Part shown: positions 33,607 through 45,535 of the stretch, in pieces
Position numbering within the stretch: the first letter of the stretch is position 1
How the letters are laid out: each line of letters begins with the position of its first letter
Assembly: GCA_019054805.1 (NCBI GenBank)
Contig: JAHQIY010000006.1
Coordinates: 4,402,001-4,466,000, forward strand
DNA length: 64,000 bases
Reading direction: 5' to 3'
Source: Brachionus manjavacas
Taxonomy: Eukaryota; Rotifera; Eurotatoria; Ploima; Brachionidae
The notes under the pieces: generated by a model
What the model saw: the letters and a program-made list of their open reading frames with translations, nothing else
Database searches by the model: none
What the model was told of the DNA's origin: nothing
Position numbers and translations under genes: made by a program

Positions 33607-35552
33607 TTAGACCGATTCAGTTGGTAAAGTGGTAAGTTTCCTTGATGAATTAATTTTAGTCTTGAATTGTTCTGGCACAGGGTGTTCAGTAAATTCATCA
33701 TCATTTTCATTCGGGATCAAAACATTCATACTTGATGATTTCGAAGTGACTATTTCTGAATTCAATGAATTTCTACTCAAATAAACTTGACATCCATCAG
33801 TTTTTTCTATTGACACAGTCGGTACTTTACCTAAAACTTGCATCTGAACACTTTTTGAATTTATAAACTCAACAGTGGACAATACGTCATCAAATAAAAG
33901 ACCAACTCGATTGCACGAATCGACAATTATTGAATTTATTTTACCTTTTACAGTAATAGTACATTCTTTGCATTGATAAATGTACACAGTCTGCTTTAAA
34001 TCAGTATCTTCAATGACCAAATCATTTCTATTAAGTTGGTTTTCAATTTTCCATTTTTTGTCAACCAACTCAAAAACAGGAGGCTTTTGAATAGTTGTTG
34101 CCGATTTTGAATGCAAGCTAGATGAACTATTTGTCAAAGAGTTGGTTCCACTTGGCACAATATTGCCTGCCCTCAAGTTAGGATTTTTATGAGTCTTTAG
34201 ATCATCGGTTACTTTTTTAAGGCTTTTAGTAATGTCACTGCCTTTGCTTAGTTCAGCAAATAAAGCATCAGTATTTGCCATTTTAGAGCCTTTTGATTTT
34301 GAATCATCAGCTAACAATTCATCCAAACTCATGACAGGCGGTGGTGGCGGAGGAACACTTCCTCCACTTGGCGCAACTCCTACAATCACTCGCGATACAT
34401 CAAATTGCGATGATTTTTTGCTAGAATTCCAAGTGACACCAGTAGTGTGATGTTGTTTAACATAAGCCTGTAGTTCGCTTAAAACTTGAAGCCATTGCTT
34501 TACCCATTGGACATGATTAGTGTCCCTGAATTAAAAATATTAAGAAATTAAAATCTTTTTATTTTTTTTTTACTTTTCTTTGTAATCTTTTAGGACTCTA
34601 TTGGTGTAAAATTGGGCCGCATCGCTCATCTCTTTTACGTAAGGTGCTGGTGCTGGTGAAACTGCAATCCATCCTAAGGCACCAATTGACTCGCTTATGG
34701 CCGACAAGTGGTTAAAAAATGCACTAGAACGATTTTTTTCTCTGAATGACTATATAGAATATCTTTGAATGTTATTTAGGATTTTTTATGAGAAGAATTT
34801 TTACCTGAACTTCTTCGATATTCTTGGAATATTGTTGTAAAAATTTTATCAATGCATCTTGAGATGGTTGGACACAACGAGCTGCTTCAACTAAAAATTT
34901 TCGTTCAAGTCTTAAAGAATTTTCCACTAAATTGACCTAAAAAATATTTTTAACCCTGAAAAAAAATTAAAAATTAAGTAAATTACAATGGTATTGACAT
35001 CGCCGCCGATTTTGGCAGATAAATTTTTAAAGCTTAAAAATGAGGAATTTATGAGCTCGTCAAATGCTAGAATAGACGGCAATTCTTCTGTGTTATCATG
35101 ATCACCATTTTGAACTGATGCTGACATCGATTTGCCATCGACTTGAATTTAAATTTATATTTTTTAAAATTAATTTGAAAAATTCAAACCTGGTCCAGAG
35201 GAACTTGAAAAAATTTCTAATTTGGAAGTGGCCTTCTCCATGCGAGAGACTAGCTTTTCCATTCGGTCTACTAATTCTGCACTCATTTTGCTATCGGCTG
35301 ATTCGGATCTTTTTTCTTAAAAAAAAATTAACAAATAATTTTAAATAAAAGAATTTTTTTCAGAAATTTTTATTTTATTGTATTCATACCATCTAACGGA
35401 GCGTTTGATGGATTATTTACATAAATTTTGGTGGAGGCGGCTGTGGTCGGATTTAAGTTAACTTTATTGATTGAGACAGATGCGTTTGACGATGATTTCG
35501 TGCTTGCTGGATGGTGAACTTGTTTGCTTGGTAGATGATAAATGCGAGACAT
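33607..35552 (-). CDS. CAP: adenylyl cyclase-associated protein (CAP), actin regulator
   Basis: Six exons on the minus strand: 35390-35552, 35190-35315, 34987-35141, 34805-34936, 34574-34749 and 33607-34525, giving 556 residues. After a non-conserved 55-residue Ser/Asn-rich leader comes the CAP oligomerisation start ([20 protein letters not shown]), then the helical folded domain ([54 protein letters not shown]). A poly-Pro tract follows ([20 protein letters not shown]) with a WH2-like region, then the C-terminal CARP beta-helix ([40 protein letters not shown]). CAP binds G-actin and cofilin and recycles actin monomers in the cytoplasm. The length is within the range for animal CAPs, slightly long because of the leader. 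Confidence 0.95.
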
Positions 35553-35851
35553 GTTCGAATAGAGTTTGTAAAGTTATTTTCTTAGATTTAAAATAAAAAA
35601 AAAATGCTTTTAAATGCTGCTCGATGCAAAAATTCTAATCTTGGTTAAGATAATTCTATAAAAGGTAAAATGGAATCACGAAAAAAACACTGATCATATG
35701 ACAATTTAATTTGAATTAATAAGATGGCGATATGATCGAGGTAATTTATATACCGAGCTGATTTTGTCATGAAAAAAAAAAATAATAATCATCTCATTAT
35801 TCATTATAAATTTTTGAAATTTTTCTTTGCTCTTTAGAGTCTCAAATTTTT
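35553..35851. promoter_or_regulatory. upstream region of CAP
   Basis: Presumed 5' UTR and promoter. Contains AAGATGGCGATATGATCG at about 35720. Further out, at about 36166-36184, GATATCGATTTATCGATAAG resembles a DREF-type TATCGATA element known from fly housekeeping promoters; its role here is unproven. Confidence 0.3.
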
Positions 35852-35967
35852 TTTTTTGAGTTGAGAAAAATTTCAAAATTTACATTCATACATCTAAGAC
35901 CAAATTAGATGTAAGTATTAGTTGAATTCATTAAAGATTAAATTGCTTAAATAGCTCTTAGGATTAA
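35852..35967 (+). repeat. inverted repeat arm, left
   Basis: Nearly identical inverse of 37082-37198 (TTTTTTGAGTTGAGAAAAAT ... CTCTTAGGATTAA). Confidence 0.85.
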
Positions 35968-36406
35968 GCGAAATAGAACGGAGAGAAAAAAATAGTCAAA
36001 ATTAGGACAATATTTGAAATTTTTTCAACATAAGCTCATCCAAATCCGTCCAACTTATGTCAAATGCATTCTCTCTATTCGCTTTTGTCTATTAATAAAA
36101 ATGAATTATTTCGTTTGTCATTTTTGAAAATGTAGAACCACAATCGCCTCCACCATATTGTAAAGATATCGATTTATCGATAAGTTTGCTTTTTGCTTTG
36201 TTTTATTTATAAAAAATTGAAAAAGTATAAATTATCATAAAAGTTCTATTAAAGCCCGTTTATAACATCAACTTTTAATATTTACATTTTTATTGAAATG
36301 TGATTCATTATTTTTGAACTTTAAACACTGCTTTGTCTATGAATAATTGATGTACAGGATAAATATTCTATAAAATTATCATTTTTTTTTCAAGAATCCA
36401 CAAAAA

Positions 36407-37085
36407 TCAAAAAATGTATTCTAATTTTTTTATATATTGAAAATAAAATAATTCACGCAAAAAACTTCAAGCTGAATGTTCTTTAATTTTAAAAATAAAA
36501 TTTTTCTAATATCAATAACTATCATTAGGAAATTATTGATCATCTAAATTAAAGGTAAATTTACTTTTTTTCTTGATTTAAGTATTGCGTTTTAATAGTT
36601 TTTATTTAAATGTGAATTTATCTAATAAATAATAATATATTTTTTGAAAAATTTAATTTCACACTTACAAGAAGAAATTTAAGAGAATTTTTTTTGTAAT
36701 ATTTTTGCTTTTTTTTAAGAGAAAATTTACTAATATTTAAATAAAATGATCATTTATTTGGACATTCTGTTTTTAATTATTTTTTTGATTGAAATTTTAT
36801 CACTTTAAAAAGTTCATTTCATATTAGTAATTTAGCTAACGAGTAAATTATAACTAAGAATCAGTAATAAATAATCTTTATGTCTAGAAAGTCCGCATTA
36901 ATTTCCTAATATTTTAAATCATTTAAAAAATACGATAAAAACAATTATAAAAAAATAAAGAAAATTAATCCAAACTTATCGAACAGATCAAATGATCTTT
37001 GCATGTTTAAAAAGCAAAAATAAAAAAATGTGATGCTTTCTTTATAAAGATCACATCGTTAAGGAGTCAAATCAACTATCATTAA
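36407..37085 (+). repeat. direct repeat, copy 1 (about 679 bp)
   Basis: Matches 37190-37866 almost base for base; the only differences seen are homopolymer-length changes. Non-coding on both strands. Confidence 0.93.
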
Positions 37086-37198
37086 TCCTAAGAGCTATTT
37101 AAGCAATTTAATCTTTAATGAATTCAACTAATACTTACATCTAATTTGGTCTTAGATGTATGAATGTAAATTTTGAAATTTTTCTCAACTCAAAAAAT
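37082..37198 (-). repeat. inverted repeat arm, right
   Basis: Inverse of 35852-35967; sits exactly between the two direct copies, overlapping their ends by a few bases. Confidence 0.85.
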
Positions 37199-37866
37199 GT
37201 ATTCTAATTTTTTTATATATTGAAAATAAAATAATTCACGCAAAAAACTTCAAGCTGAATGTTCTTTAATTTTAAAAATAAAATTTTTCTAATATCAATA
37301 ACTATCATTAGGAAATTATTGATCATCTAAATTAAAGGTAAATTTACTTTTTTCTTGATTTAAGTATTGCGTTTTAATAGTTTTTATTTAAATGTGAATT
37401 TATCTAATAAATAATAATATATTTTTTGAAAAATTTAATTTCACACTTACAAGAAGAAATTTAAGAGAATTTTTTTGTAATATTTTTGCTTTTTTTTAAG
37501 AGAAAATTTACTAATATTTAAATAAAATGATCATTTATTTGGACATTCTGTTTTTAATTATTTTTTTGATTGAAATTTTATCACTTTAAAAAGTTCATTT
37601 CATATTAGTAATTTAGCTAACGAGTAAATTATAACTAAGAATCAGTAATAAATAATCTTTATGTCTAGAAAGTCCGCATTAATTTCCTAATATTTTAAAT
37701 CATTTAAAAAATACGATAAAAACAATTATAAAAAAATAAAGAAAATTAATCCAAACTTATCGAACAGATCAAATGATCTTTGCATGTTTAAAAAGCAAAA
37801 ATAAAAAAATGTGATGCTTTCTTTATAAAGATCACATCGTTAAGGAGTCAAATCAACTATCATTAA
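37190..37866 (+). repeat. direct repeat, copy 2 (about 677 bp)
   Basis: See copy 1. The offset between copies is about 783 bp, equal to one direct unit plus one inverted arm. Confidence 0.93.
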
Positions 37867-37945
37867 AATTTTCTCAATCGAACGATTAATTTAGTTCCAA
37901 AGAATTCTATATGATAATTAAAATCAAAATAATGATAATTAAGAT

Positions 37946-38140
37946 CAGAGTTGTTTAAAAGGCACAAGTCTAAAGTCAAGACCAAGTCCGAACATTTTTT
38001 TTACTTTTTTTTTCTCATAAGTCCGAGAAAAGACTTTAAATTAAAAAAAAATTTAAAGTCTTTTCTCTGACTTATTAGAAAAAAAAAAGTAAAAAAATGT
38101 TCGGACTTGGACTTAAATTTTGGACTTTTAAACAACTCTG
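37946..38140. mobile_element. hAT-type MITE, copy 2 of 3
   Basis: 195 bp, nearly a complete palindrome. Ends CAGAGTTGTTTAAAAGGC / GTCCAAAA...TTTAAACAACTCTG. Flanks ATTAAGAT and GTTTAGAT agree at 6 of 8 positions, an aged 8-bp duplication. The inner arms (GTCCGAACATTTTTTTTACT and inverse) would fold into one long hairpin. Confidence 0.85.
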
Positions 38141-39020
38141 GTTTAGATCGTTGATGCTGAATTATTTTACATATTCTACAAGACTAGTAAAGAAAAATTG
38201 AAAAAACTAAGTTAAAAATAAAAATAAATCACCTCTCCTTTTACGAAAAGAAGATAAAGATGATTCATCTTTCAATTTTAGATCTTTATTTAAATTTCAA
38301 CTTTGTAGATTTTTTAATTTCAGAAAAATTCAAAGAGTCAGAAACTATTTAATAAATCAGAAAATAGTTAAAGAGCAATTTAAAAGCTCTAATTTTATCA
38401 TTTTGTGAATAATAATCAAATTTAAAATGCAAAATTTAAATTCAAAATCAAAAATAAGTTTCAAATTTTCATTTAGAAAATATGAAATTATTTTTTTCCA
38501 TTTAGTTTGTTAGTAGATAATTTTTCATTATTAGTTTCGAAATTTTTCTAAAATGAAAGAAGATAATATCAATTTTAAGACAATCTAAAGATAAGACAAT
38601 CTTTTTTTGCTTAAAATTAAAAAACGTTCTTAATGGAAAAAATCAAGAAAAAAATTGTCTTTTGGTAACAAATAATTAATGGGATCAATAAGTCACAAAA
38701 TTTCCTATTTCATGTTTACCTGTTATTGTATGTAAATTTTAGACTTCTTACAAATCAATTAAACAAAAATTTCAGAAAATAAATTAAATTTATTATTTCT
38801 TTTTTATTACTTTATCACTTTATTTATTTTTGTCCTTGTTTGATAAGCTATTTAAAATAGATTTTAATCACAGTTGGAGATGATTAGATCCAAAGAATTC
38901 TTTTAGAAAGAAAAAAAGAAAAATTATTTAGACTTTTGATATGACGCTTCAAATGTAGTAAAAATTTTTTTAATATAAAGAAAGCATAGACAAAAAAAAA
39001 CATTATCTATCTTGCGTTAA
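38141..39020. other. gene-free stretch
   Basis: AT-rich; probably includes the 3' UTR of the minus-strand gene that follows. AATAAA-like strings occur many times by chance. Confidence 0.4.
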
Positions 39021-40346
39021 TTATTTGTGACTAGATAAAAAATTTGAATACAGATTGTTACCTTTTTTATGAGAAATACACTGGTGTCTTTGTTTGGTTG
39101 CCATTTTCGCTTTAAAATTTGAATCCTCAATTTTAGACATCTCAATAGGATGTTTAACAGGTATGTCTATATTTTTGACATCTTTATCTTTTTTTACTTC
39201 TACTTTAATTCTTTTTTTTGTCTCAGGTTTTTTAATTCTTCTTAAATTTTTTGTTTTAAGTGTTTCTAAATTTTCTTTTTTGTTTTCAACTTTTGCATTT
39301 GTTCCTTCAATCTTGATATAAAACTCGCTTCGCTTGTAATTAGAAGAGCAATTATTTGCCAAGATCTTTTTGTTGTTTGACACATAAGTAATCTCATTGC
39401 CACTAATAATGTTATTGTATGTTTCATGAATGAATGGCACTGCCTCAGAATTTTTTGCCGACTCCGAAGTAGTTATTTTATCGAAGCTATCCAAACTGAT
39501 CCCAGTTTCATTGGACTCTTGGTTTAAGTTGCTTCCTCCCTCGCTATTAAGAGAATCTTTTTGAAATTCCTCAGTAAAATCTCTAGAATTAGTTTTTTTG
39601 GAAAAGGTCATTGTATTTGAATCAATGTTGTTATTAGACAAGTTAATAGATTCATAAATATCGACATTATTGAATTTAGAAAAGTCAGCCTTTGTTTCAT
39701 ATGATGGTCTTCTAATCAATTTTTCAGTACCATCATCTTGTTTTTTGAAACTTTTGTTAAATTTGTTTTTCAACAAGGAAAATTGGTAAGAGTTTATTTT
39801 TTTCAAAAGCTTGATTTCCTGCATGCTTGGGTTTGTTTCAATGGAACCTTGTTCCGAAATGGTTGTTGATTGACTAGCAGATAGGCGTTTCTTGGTTAGT
39901 GATATGAGTTTTTTTATCTTTTCGTTGTTATTTTCAATATTAGGCTTTTGGGAAAATGTGTTAGATGGAATCGAGGAAAATAGTGTCACCTCCGATGTTT
40001 CGTTTGAAGATAAATAATTAAATGAGGAAATTTTTTTTCCACTGCTCATTTCTGTAAAATGAGTTGATTGAATTGACTTTGGGTGGTAAAAATGAATGCT
40101 GTTCGAAAGTGTACTTGGATAGGAATTGGTTAATGAATTGGATTCGTCACTTGATTTTGAATTGTCAGTGGTATCTGATTTTGCGCTACTTGAATTTTCG
40201 CTTTTTCCAAATTTTTCTTCGGAGCTTACTAAAATTTCTGGTTTATCTATTTTATTTTTGATCAAATTTGAATTGACCTTCAGACTAGCAGTGGAAGTTG
40301 TGCAATGTTGACCTGAACAGAAGCAAAGATTTTTTAGCATTGCCAA
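39021..40346 (-). CDS. hypothetical Ser/Asn/Lys-rich protein
   Basis: A 441-residue single-exon frame. Residues 8-15 hold a small Cys group (LCFCSGQHC); the rest is Ser/Asn/Thr-rich and probably disordered (SSSAKSDTTDNSKSSDESNS). A Lys-rich patch lies near 365-395 (KTKNLRRIKKPETKKRIKVE), possibly a nuclear or nucleic-acid-binding signal, and a short Cys/His end (RHQCISHKKG). No domain recognised. Codon and residue variety over 1.3 kb make it a convincing gene. The start could be part of a larger first exon, since the open frame begins only just upstream. Confidence 0.7.
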   Translation of the reverse strand: MAMLKNLCFCSGQHCTTSTASLKVNSNLIKNKIDKPEILVSSEEKFGKSENSSSAKSDTTDNSKSSDESNSLTNSYPSTLSNSIHFYHPKSIQSTHFTEMSSGKKISSFNYLSSNETSEVTLFSSIPSNTFSQKPNIENNNEKIKKLISLTKKRLSASQSTTISEQGSIETNPSMQEIKLLKKINSYQFSLLKNKFNKSFKKQDDGTEKLIRRPSYETKADFSKFNNVDIYESINLSNNNIDSNTMTFSKKTNSRDFTEEFQKDSLNSEGGSNLNQESNETGISLDSFDKITTSESAKNSEAVPFIHETYNNIISGNEITYVSNNKKILANNCSSNYKRSEFYIKIEGTNAKVENKKENLETLKTKNLRRIKKPETKKRIKVEVKKDKDVKNIDIPVKHPIEMSKIEDSNFKAKMATKQRHQCISHKKGNNLYSNFLSSHK

Positions 40347-40617
40347 AATTTTTTAATCGTTTTTTTAGCTATCATTTATGAAAATGAAATTTCAAGCAAA
40401 TTCAAAAGAATAAGTATCAAATTGAATATTGATAATCTTGTTTGATCGATTAATAAAGCTTTTCCAATTAAAAAATTCAAATAATACAACACCTTTGAGT
40501 TCAATCAAAGCAAAATCTTGAGCAAGCATTCAATTGTAAATTAGGTCTATTTACTACTCTAAATACTTTTATTAAGTTAATTATTGAAAATATTTGCATT
40601 TATAGACGTTTTGAATG
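40347..40617. other. upstream spacer of the preceding gene
   Basis: AT-rich, nothing specific. Confidence 0.35.
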
Positions 40618-40694
40618 ATACCATTTTTTTTTTTTTTTTCTGAAGGAGCTCTAGCTCGGTACAGAAAACAAAAAAATAAATAAAAATACCATTT
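40618..40694 (-). mobile_element. very short retroposon insert with 9-bp target duplication
   Basis: A 9-bp direct repeat ATACCATTT (40618-40626 and 40686-40694) brackets a roughly 59-bp insert. On the minus strand the insert reads ...ACCGAGCTAGAGCTCCTTCAG then a poly(A) run. GAGCTAGAGCTC is a small palindrome. The same GAGCTAAAGCTCCTTCAG plus A-rich tail occurs at 63020-63060. This is the 3' tip of a LINE or SINE inserted by target-primed reverse transcription. Confidence 0.7.
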
Positions 40695-42947
40695 AAATTT
40701 ATTTTACTATTTAAGATTTGAGTTTGAAAAATTAATCTTTTCAATTTTATGTGTTTAAACCAGTTTAATTTTAATTGTAGATTTAAGTTTTTTAACCTCA
40801 ATTATCAGCAACTACAGTTTTGATTTGACATGATTGTCGACGGTAATTTTACATCTTTTTACTTACATTGTAAAAAGGTTAGAAAATAGCTTTTTTTTGA
40901 AGATTTTTTGGTTTTGGGAGAAAACTAGCTTTTGTTATAAATAAATAGAAATTAGGTTATTTTACGCAAATTTACACTTTTTTATACCTAAAAGTGGTAA
41001 AAAAAGGTAGAATAAAGTAAAAAAGAGTAATAATTTTTTTCTAATTCGAGTGAATAGCTAAATACAAGGTCCAGTGCCTTCTTCTAAGCAGGAAAAGTTT
41101 TGAAAATGTGCTTTGAAAATCGCAGAATTGTTTTTAAGTCTATATTTTGACTTAGTTCATGTGAATTAATTCAATTTTCTATTTTTTTTCCTGTCAGATG
41201 TCCATTGCTTCAAAAGTTTAAAATTCATGTCGCATTAATATTTTCAGCATCTGCTTTGAACGCAAACTCTAATATTTATTTTTTTCTTAAATCTGACTTA
41301 AAATTCTAAAAAAGTCAATTCATGATTTCGACTTAAAATTGTTACTTAAAAGAAGCTCTTGAAAATAAGTAGTATAATAAGCACAAAACTTTTCTGATAA
41401 TACTTTTATGATTATATCTAAGTAACGAATTGTCTTTTAGCACGGAATTCGCTGGTAAGATAAAATTTGGATTTGTTTTTCCCTAAAAATCATTAATTTA
41501 AAAATTTCCTCGAAAATTAAAACTATAAAAAAACGCTATTATTATTATTTTTCAATTGTCAATTGTCAACTGAATTTAATTTTTATTATTTTTTATTTGA
41601 ACTTTTACCCCTCTAAAATATATTAGCTATACCCTATTGTAAAAAAAAAGTTATCAATATTATTAGAGAAAAAATCTAAAAAAAATGTCTCAGCTCAAAT
41701 TTTTAAAGATCTAGGATAAATACTATGTTTGTGACAAACATAAAATCCAAACGGAAGGAGTGAAATTTAGGGTAACTGGGTTAATTTCTATAGCAAAGCT
41801 CACAAAAAATTAGAGTAACCATATTCATATCTTATTTATATCTTAAGATATAAAAATTTTACTTTTTGATACAATAATTATTAAAATTATAAGCGAAAAA
41901 ATAAATTTTCGAAAAAGAGTCAGAAAAATAGCTTTTAAAGTTTGAAAACCTAATTTTTCTACAACCAGATTAAAATAAGTTTTTTATGGTTTTTCAAATT
42001 TACATTCAATTAATTTGATTTTTTTTCAATTTTAATTAATTTTAAGCTATACTGAAAATATTTGCCTTTTTTTTCATTGATATTCATTAAATTTTTTTAA
42101 TTTAGATTTTAAATAAATTAAAAAACTTAGGTAAATATTGAGAATATTGATAAAAATTTTTTAAAATCGATTTCTAAAAATTTAGTTTTTTCTAATTAAA
42201 TAATTCAGTATTTTTTTAAAAGTTTAATTATATGTTTAAATTTGAAAAATGATATTTTTGACAATGATTTTGAAAAAAAAATTTTATTCTAAAAACTTTG
42301 ATTTTTAACCATCTTATTTAAATGAGCTTTGATTTTATATTCATTTAATTCAATTATTACAAATTTAAAAAACAAATAATAACAAGCTTTTTAAATTGAA
42401 ATTAACCATAAAAAAATTAAAACTTCTATCCAAGAAATTTGTTTTTTGGAAATATTTTTGTACCTTTTAAATCTAGAAAAAAATATTTTTTTTAGTAGGT
42501 AAATAGTAAACATATTCAAAAACAAAAATGTTTTTTTATATTACAGATTAAACCTATTGTCGTTTGTAATCGATAGAAAAAACAATTAAAGTGTTTTTTT
42601 CTCTAAATCACTGTTGTTCTTGACAATTTTTTCATTAAATCTCAATGCCATTTTAAACAAAAAAAAAAAACAATTTAATTATGAAATGGAGCCTTTAATT
42701 TGTTTATTTTTGTTTTCCATAAATCGAACCAAAATGGAAATCAACTTGGATGTTTCTTGTACTAATTCAAAAGTTAAGACGCTTGCAGCATGTTTCTATA
42801 GAAACTCTACGCAATCGCTTTTTTAGTTATTTTTGTAATTCATGATGGTAAATTAAAAAATTAGACTTATTTTCTTGAGCATTAAATTAAAATGCTCGTA
42901 ATTTATTTTGGCTTATTCGTCCAACAATTAAAATAAGTTAATTAAAT
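40695..42947. other. gene-free stretch
   Basis: No accepted gene. A short open frame at 42614-42826 (MFLTIFSLNLNAIL...) is not convincing. 40935-41045 is rich in TTTTACGC/GTAAA strings like those near 3.4-4.7 kb. Confidence 0.45.
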
Positions 42948-45535
42948 ATGAACAGTCTTGCTACAAAATCCGAATATCAAAATCTTAAATCGGATAGTTT
43001 TTACAAAAATTTTTCAAATTTAATTTTACCAGCCAAAAATTTGACCCTGTCTCACTCGGAAATTAGTTTTAATAAGCCACCTTTTTTGCCAAAACTTCCT
43101 AAAAAAGCTTTGCTTTATCGTCAAAATGACACTCATTTAATCAACGATTTCTACTTGGAACCAGAGTTATCCAAAGTAAACAAATATACAAAAAGAATAA
43201 TGAATATATAAATTTTTGTCTAGAGTTGTAATTCTCTTGGCCGTAAAGTCCTCATAGATTTTAAGGGCGATTTGCTAAAAGCAAAACAGATTTATTTAGC
43301 TCTTAATTCCAATATGAGTGGGACAATGAAGCATGTCAAAACAAGTAAGACTAGCAAAAAGATTTAAAAAAAAATAAGTTTTAAAAATTTCAGGTGATAC
43401 ACCATGGAATCGAGATGTGTCTAAAAATTCAAAGCCTTTAAAATCTTCTCTAATCAAAAACAAAATCGAGTCTGAAAACTATATTAAAGCACCTCGTTGT
43501 CGAACCAATGTATCATTCCGGTACTCAGCCGGAAATTCTAGTAGCAACTCGAAAAATTCAGTTCAAATAAAATCAAGCTCTAATTTAAACAAGTTGTTGG
43601 CAAATTTAGATTATGAGCCTGTAATGATGAAACAATTTGCAGAAGATCTTTTAAATGAGCACTATACTCGAAGTTCTTTTAGAAATCAAGACGATTCAAA
43701 GCCTGGTTTGTGACAAAAAATACATGATAAATAAATAATTATTTTTAATTTTAAGATATTGCCTTACACGTGTTTAATTCCATTTGGGAAGTACATCAAT
43801 ATGCTTTGTTAAATTCACCTTATTTAAGTCAATTATTAGAAATTCAAACAAACCTGCTGTAATTTTGACTTTTGATTTTATTTTTCTAATTTTTCAAATA
43901 AATTAGTCCAACATCTGAGACACGAGCTAAGATTAAAGAGTCAAAAGAGAAGACTCGCACCAATATAAATAGAGAATATCTTGATAAATTGACCAACATT
44001 CTTTTGGAGATTAAAAGTTCAATGATAGATAAAAATTGTAAAAGGATTTTTTTTTATTTTAATTTTATCTAATTTTCTAAAGCTTTGGCAGTGGCTATCG
44101 GAAATTTGTACCATCCAGAGACAATTGAAGTTCCGGCAAGATTGGCAAGTGGTGTCCTAGCAGCTGCTCATCTGCTCAAGTACTTAATTGATGGTTGAAT
44201 TATTAAGATTTATTAATTTTCTTTTAGATTTGATCGACTAAAAGCAGCTACAATTGTAAAAATGTCCGAATCACTAACAAAAGCCACTATTGGAAGCTAT
44301 TATCATAGCTGTAATAAAGTAATTTTTGACAATAGTTTTTAATAATTTAGATATTATTTTTTGGATTAGTTTAATGAAAAAACTGGAATAGAAATATGCG
44401 AAAAATGGCTGGAAATGCATCTGATACCGTGTGTGGGTTGCAGTATATATTTAAGAGAAATTCCTTTAAAGTTATTGAGCAAAACAGTTAGATCTAGCCG
44501 GTTAGACTGAATATTAAAAATCAACTAATTAAAACAAATTTAATAATTCTTTTTTTTAGATTTTTTACTCTCAATGAATATGAAACATTTTTGACTATAA
44601 TTACTTGGATATTTTTGAATATAAACCGAGATATTAAAGAAGTGCCTACAGAAAGTGTTATGATAACTTATTTTTCAAGGTAAATAAATTAAAATAGAAT
44701 CTAAATTTCTATTTTGAATAAAAATATTAAAAGCTTTGGTAAAGATAAAAATCTAATTGAGCGATATCCTGATCTTGGTGATATTTTGTACTCGATTCGA
44801 CTTTATGGAATAACTAAAAGTATTTTTTTCTACAATTATCGAATTTTTTTCATTTAAAAAATTTATTTCAGCTAATTATTTGAATACCATTCAGCAGATG
44901 AACATTTATCCGAATGCATACATAGTGCAAATAATGATGGAAATTCAATACTCTGTATTTTTTAATGCATTTAGTTTAAATTTATATTCTTTTTTTTTTC
45001 ATCATATAAGATAAGTCATGGAGGGGATATGGCCATTAATCGGCTGTTCGAAACTTCTGCACTTCGTCAAGGTATTGTGGTGGATGTAAATGATGAAAAT
45101 TACAGTGATGTATTTTCTATGTATGGATTCCACTTTGAACTAATTGCTGAAAAAATAAAATCTGATGATGTCAGTCACACTTATCAGTTTTATATTCAGG
45201 TAATTAGAAAAATTTAAAATTTAAAATTTAAATTTAAATTTTTTTTAAAGCGTTTGAGTACAAATGATCCTATTTTGACTTATGAGCAAAGTCAATTAGA
45301 AACATTTTCATTACGCAATGATCGTTTCTGTAACTATTCTATTAGTGTGCAATATTGGCACCAAGGAAATCAAGTAATCGAATCAACTGGGAAAAAAAAG
45401 CAAAGATTCGGCAAATTAAAGACCCTTCAAACTCCTGTTTTTACGGTCATTCTACCAAAATACCAATTTACAGATGAAAAATCATCACCTAATGAATTAT
45501 TGGTTCTCTATTCATTAACATTTCCGACAAATTAG
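42948..45535 (+). CDS. BTB/BACK-domain protein, BTBD16/germ-cell-less-like
   Basis: Thirteen exons: 42948-43175, 43224-43344, 43394-43705, 43756-43858, 43907-44037, 44083-44179, 44228-44318, 44370-44500, 44560-44679, 44734-44819, 44872-44954, 45011-45199 and 45251-45535, with introns of about 45-60 nt and 658 residues in frame. The middle has a BTB pattern (DIALHVFNSIWEVHQYALLN then SPYLSQLLE; TIEVPARLASGVLAAAHLLK FDRL) followed by a BACK-like helical region (GSYYHSCNKF, EICEKWLEMHLIPCVGCSIY, NEYETFLTIITWIFLNI). The C-terminal beta-rich part (VFSMYGFHFELIAEKI, CNYSISVQYWH) resembles the tails of BTBD16 and germ-cell-less proteins from memory. Such proteins often serve as cullin-3 substrate adaptors. 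The BTB repeat carries a long Ser/Asn insert of about 30 residues rich in Lys/Glu (PTSETRAKIKESKEKTRTNI). Family name is moderate confidence; BTB/BACK is firmer. Confidence 0.8.
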
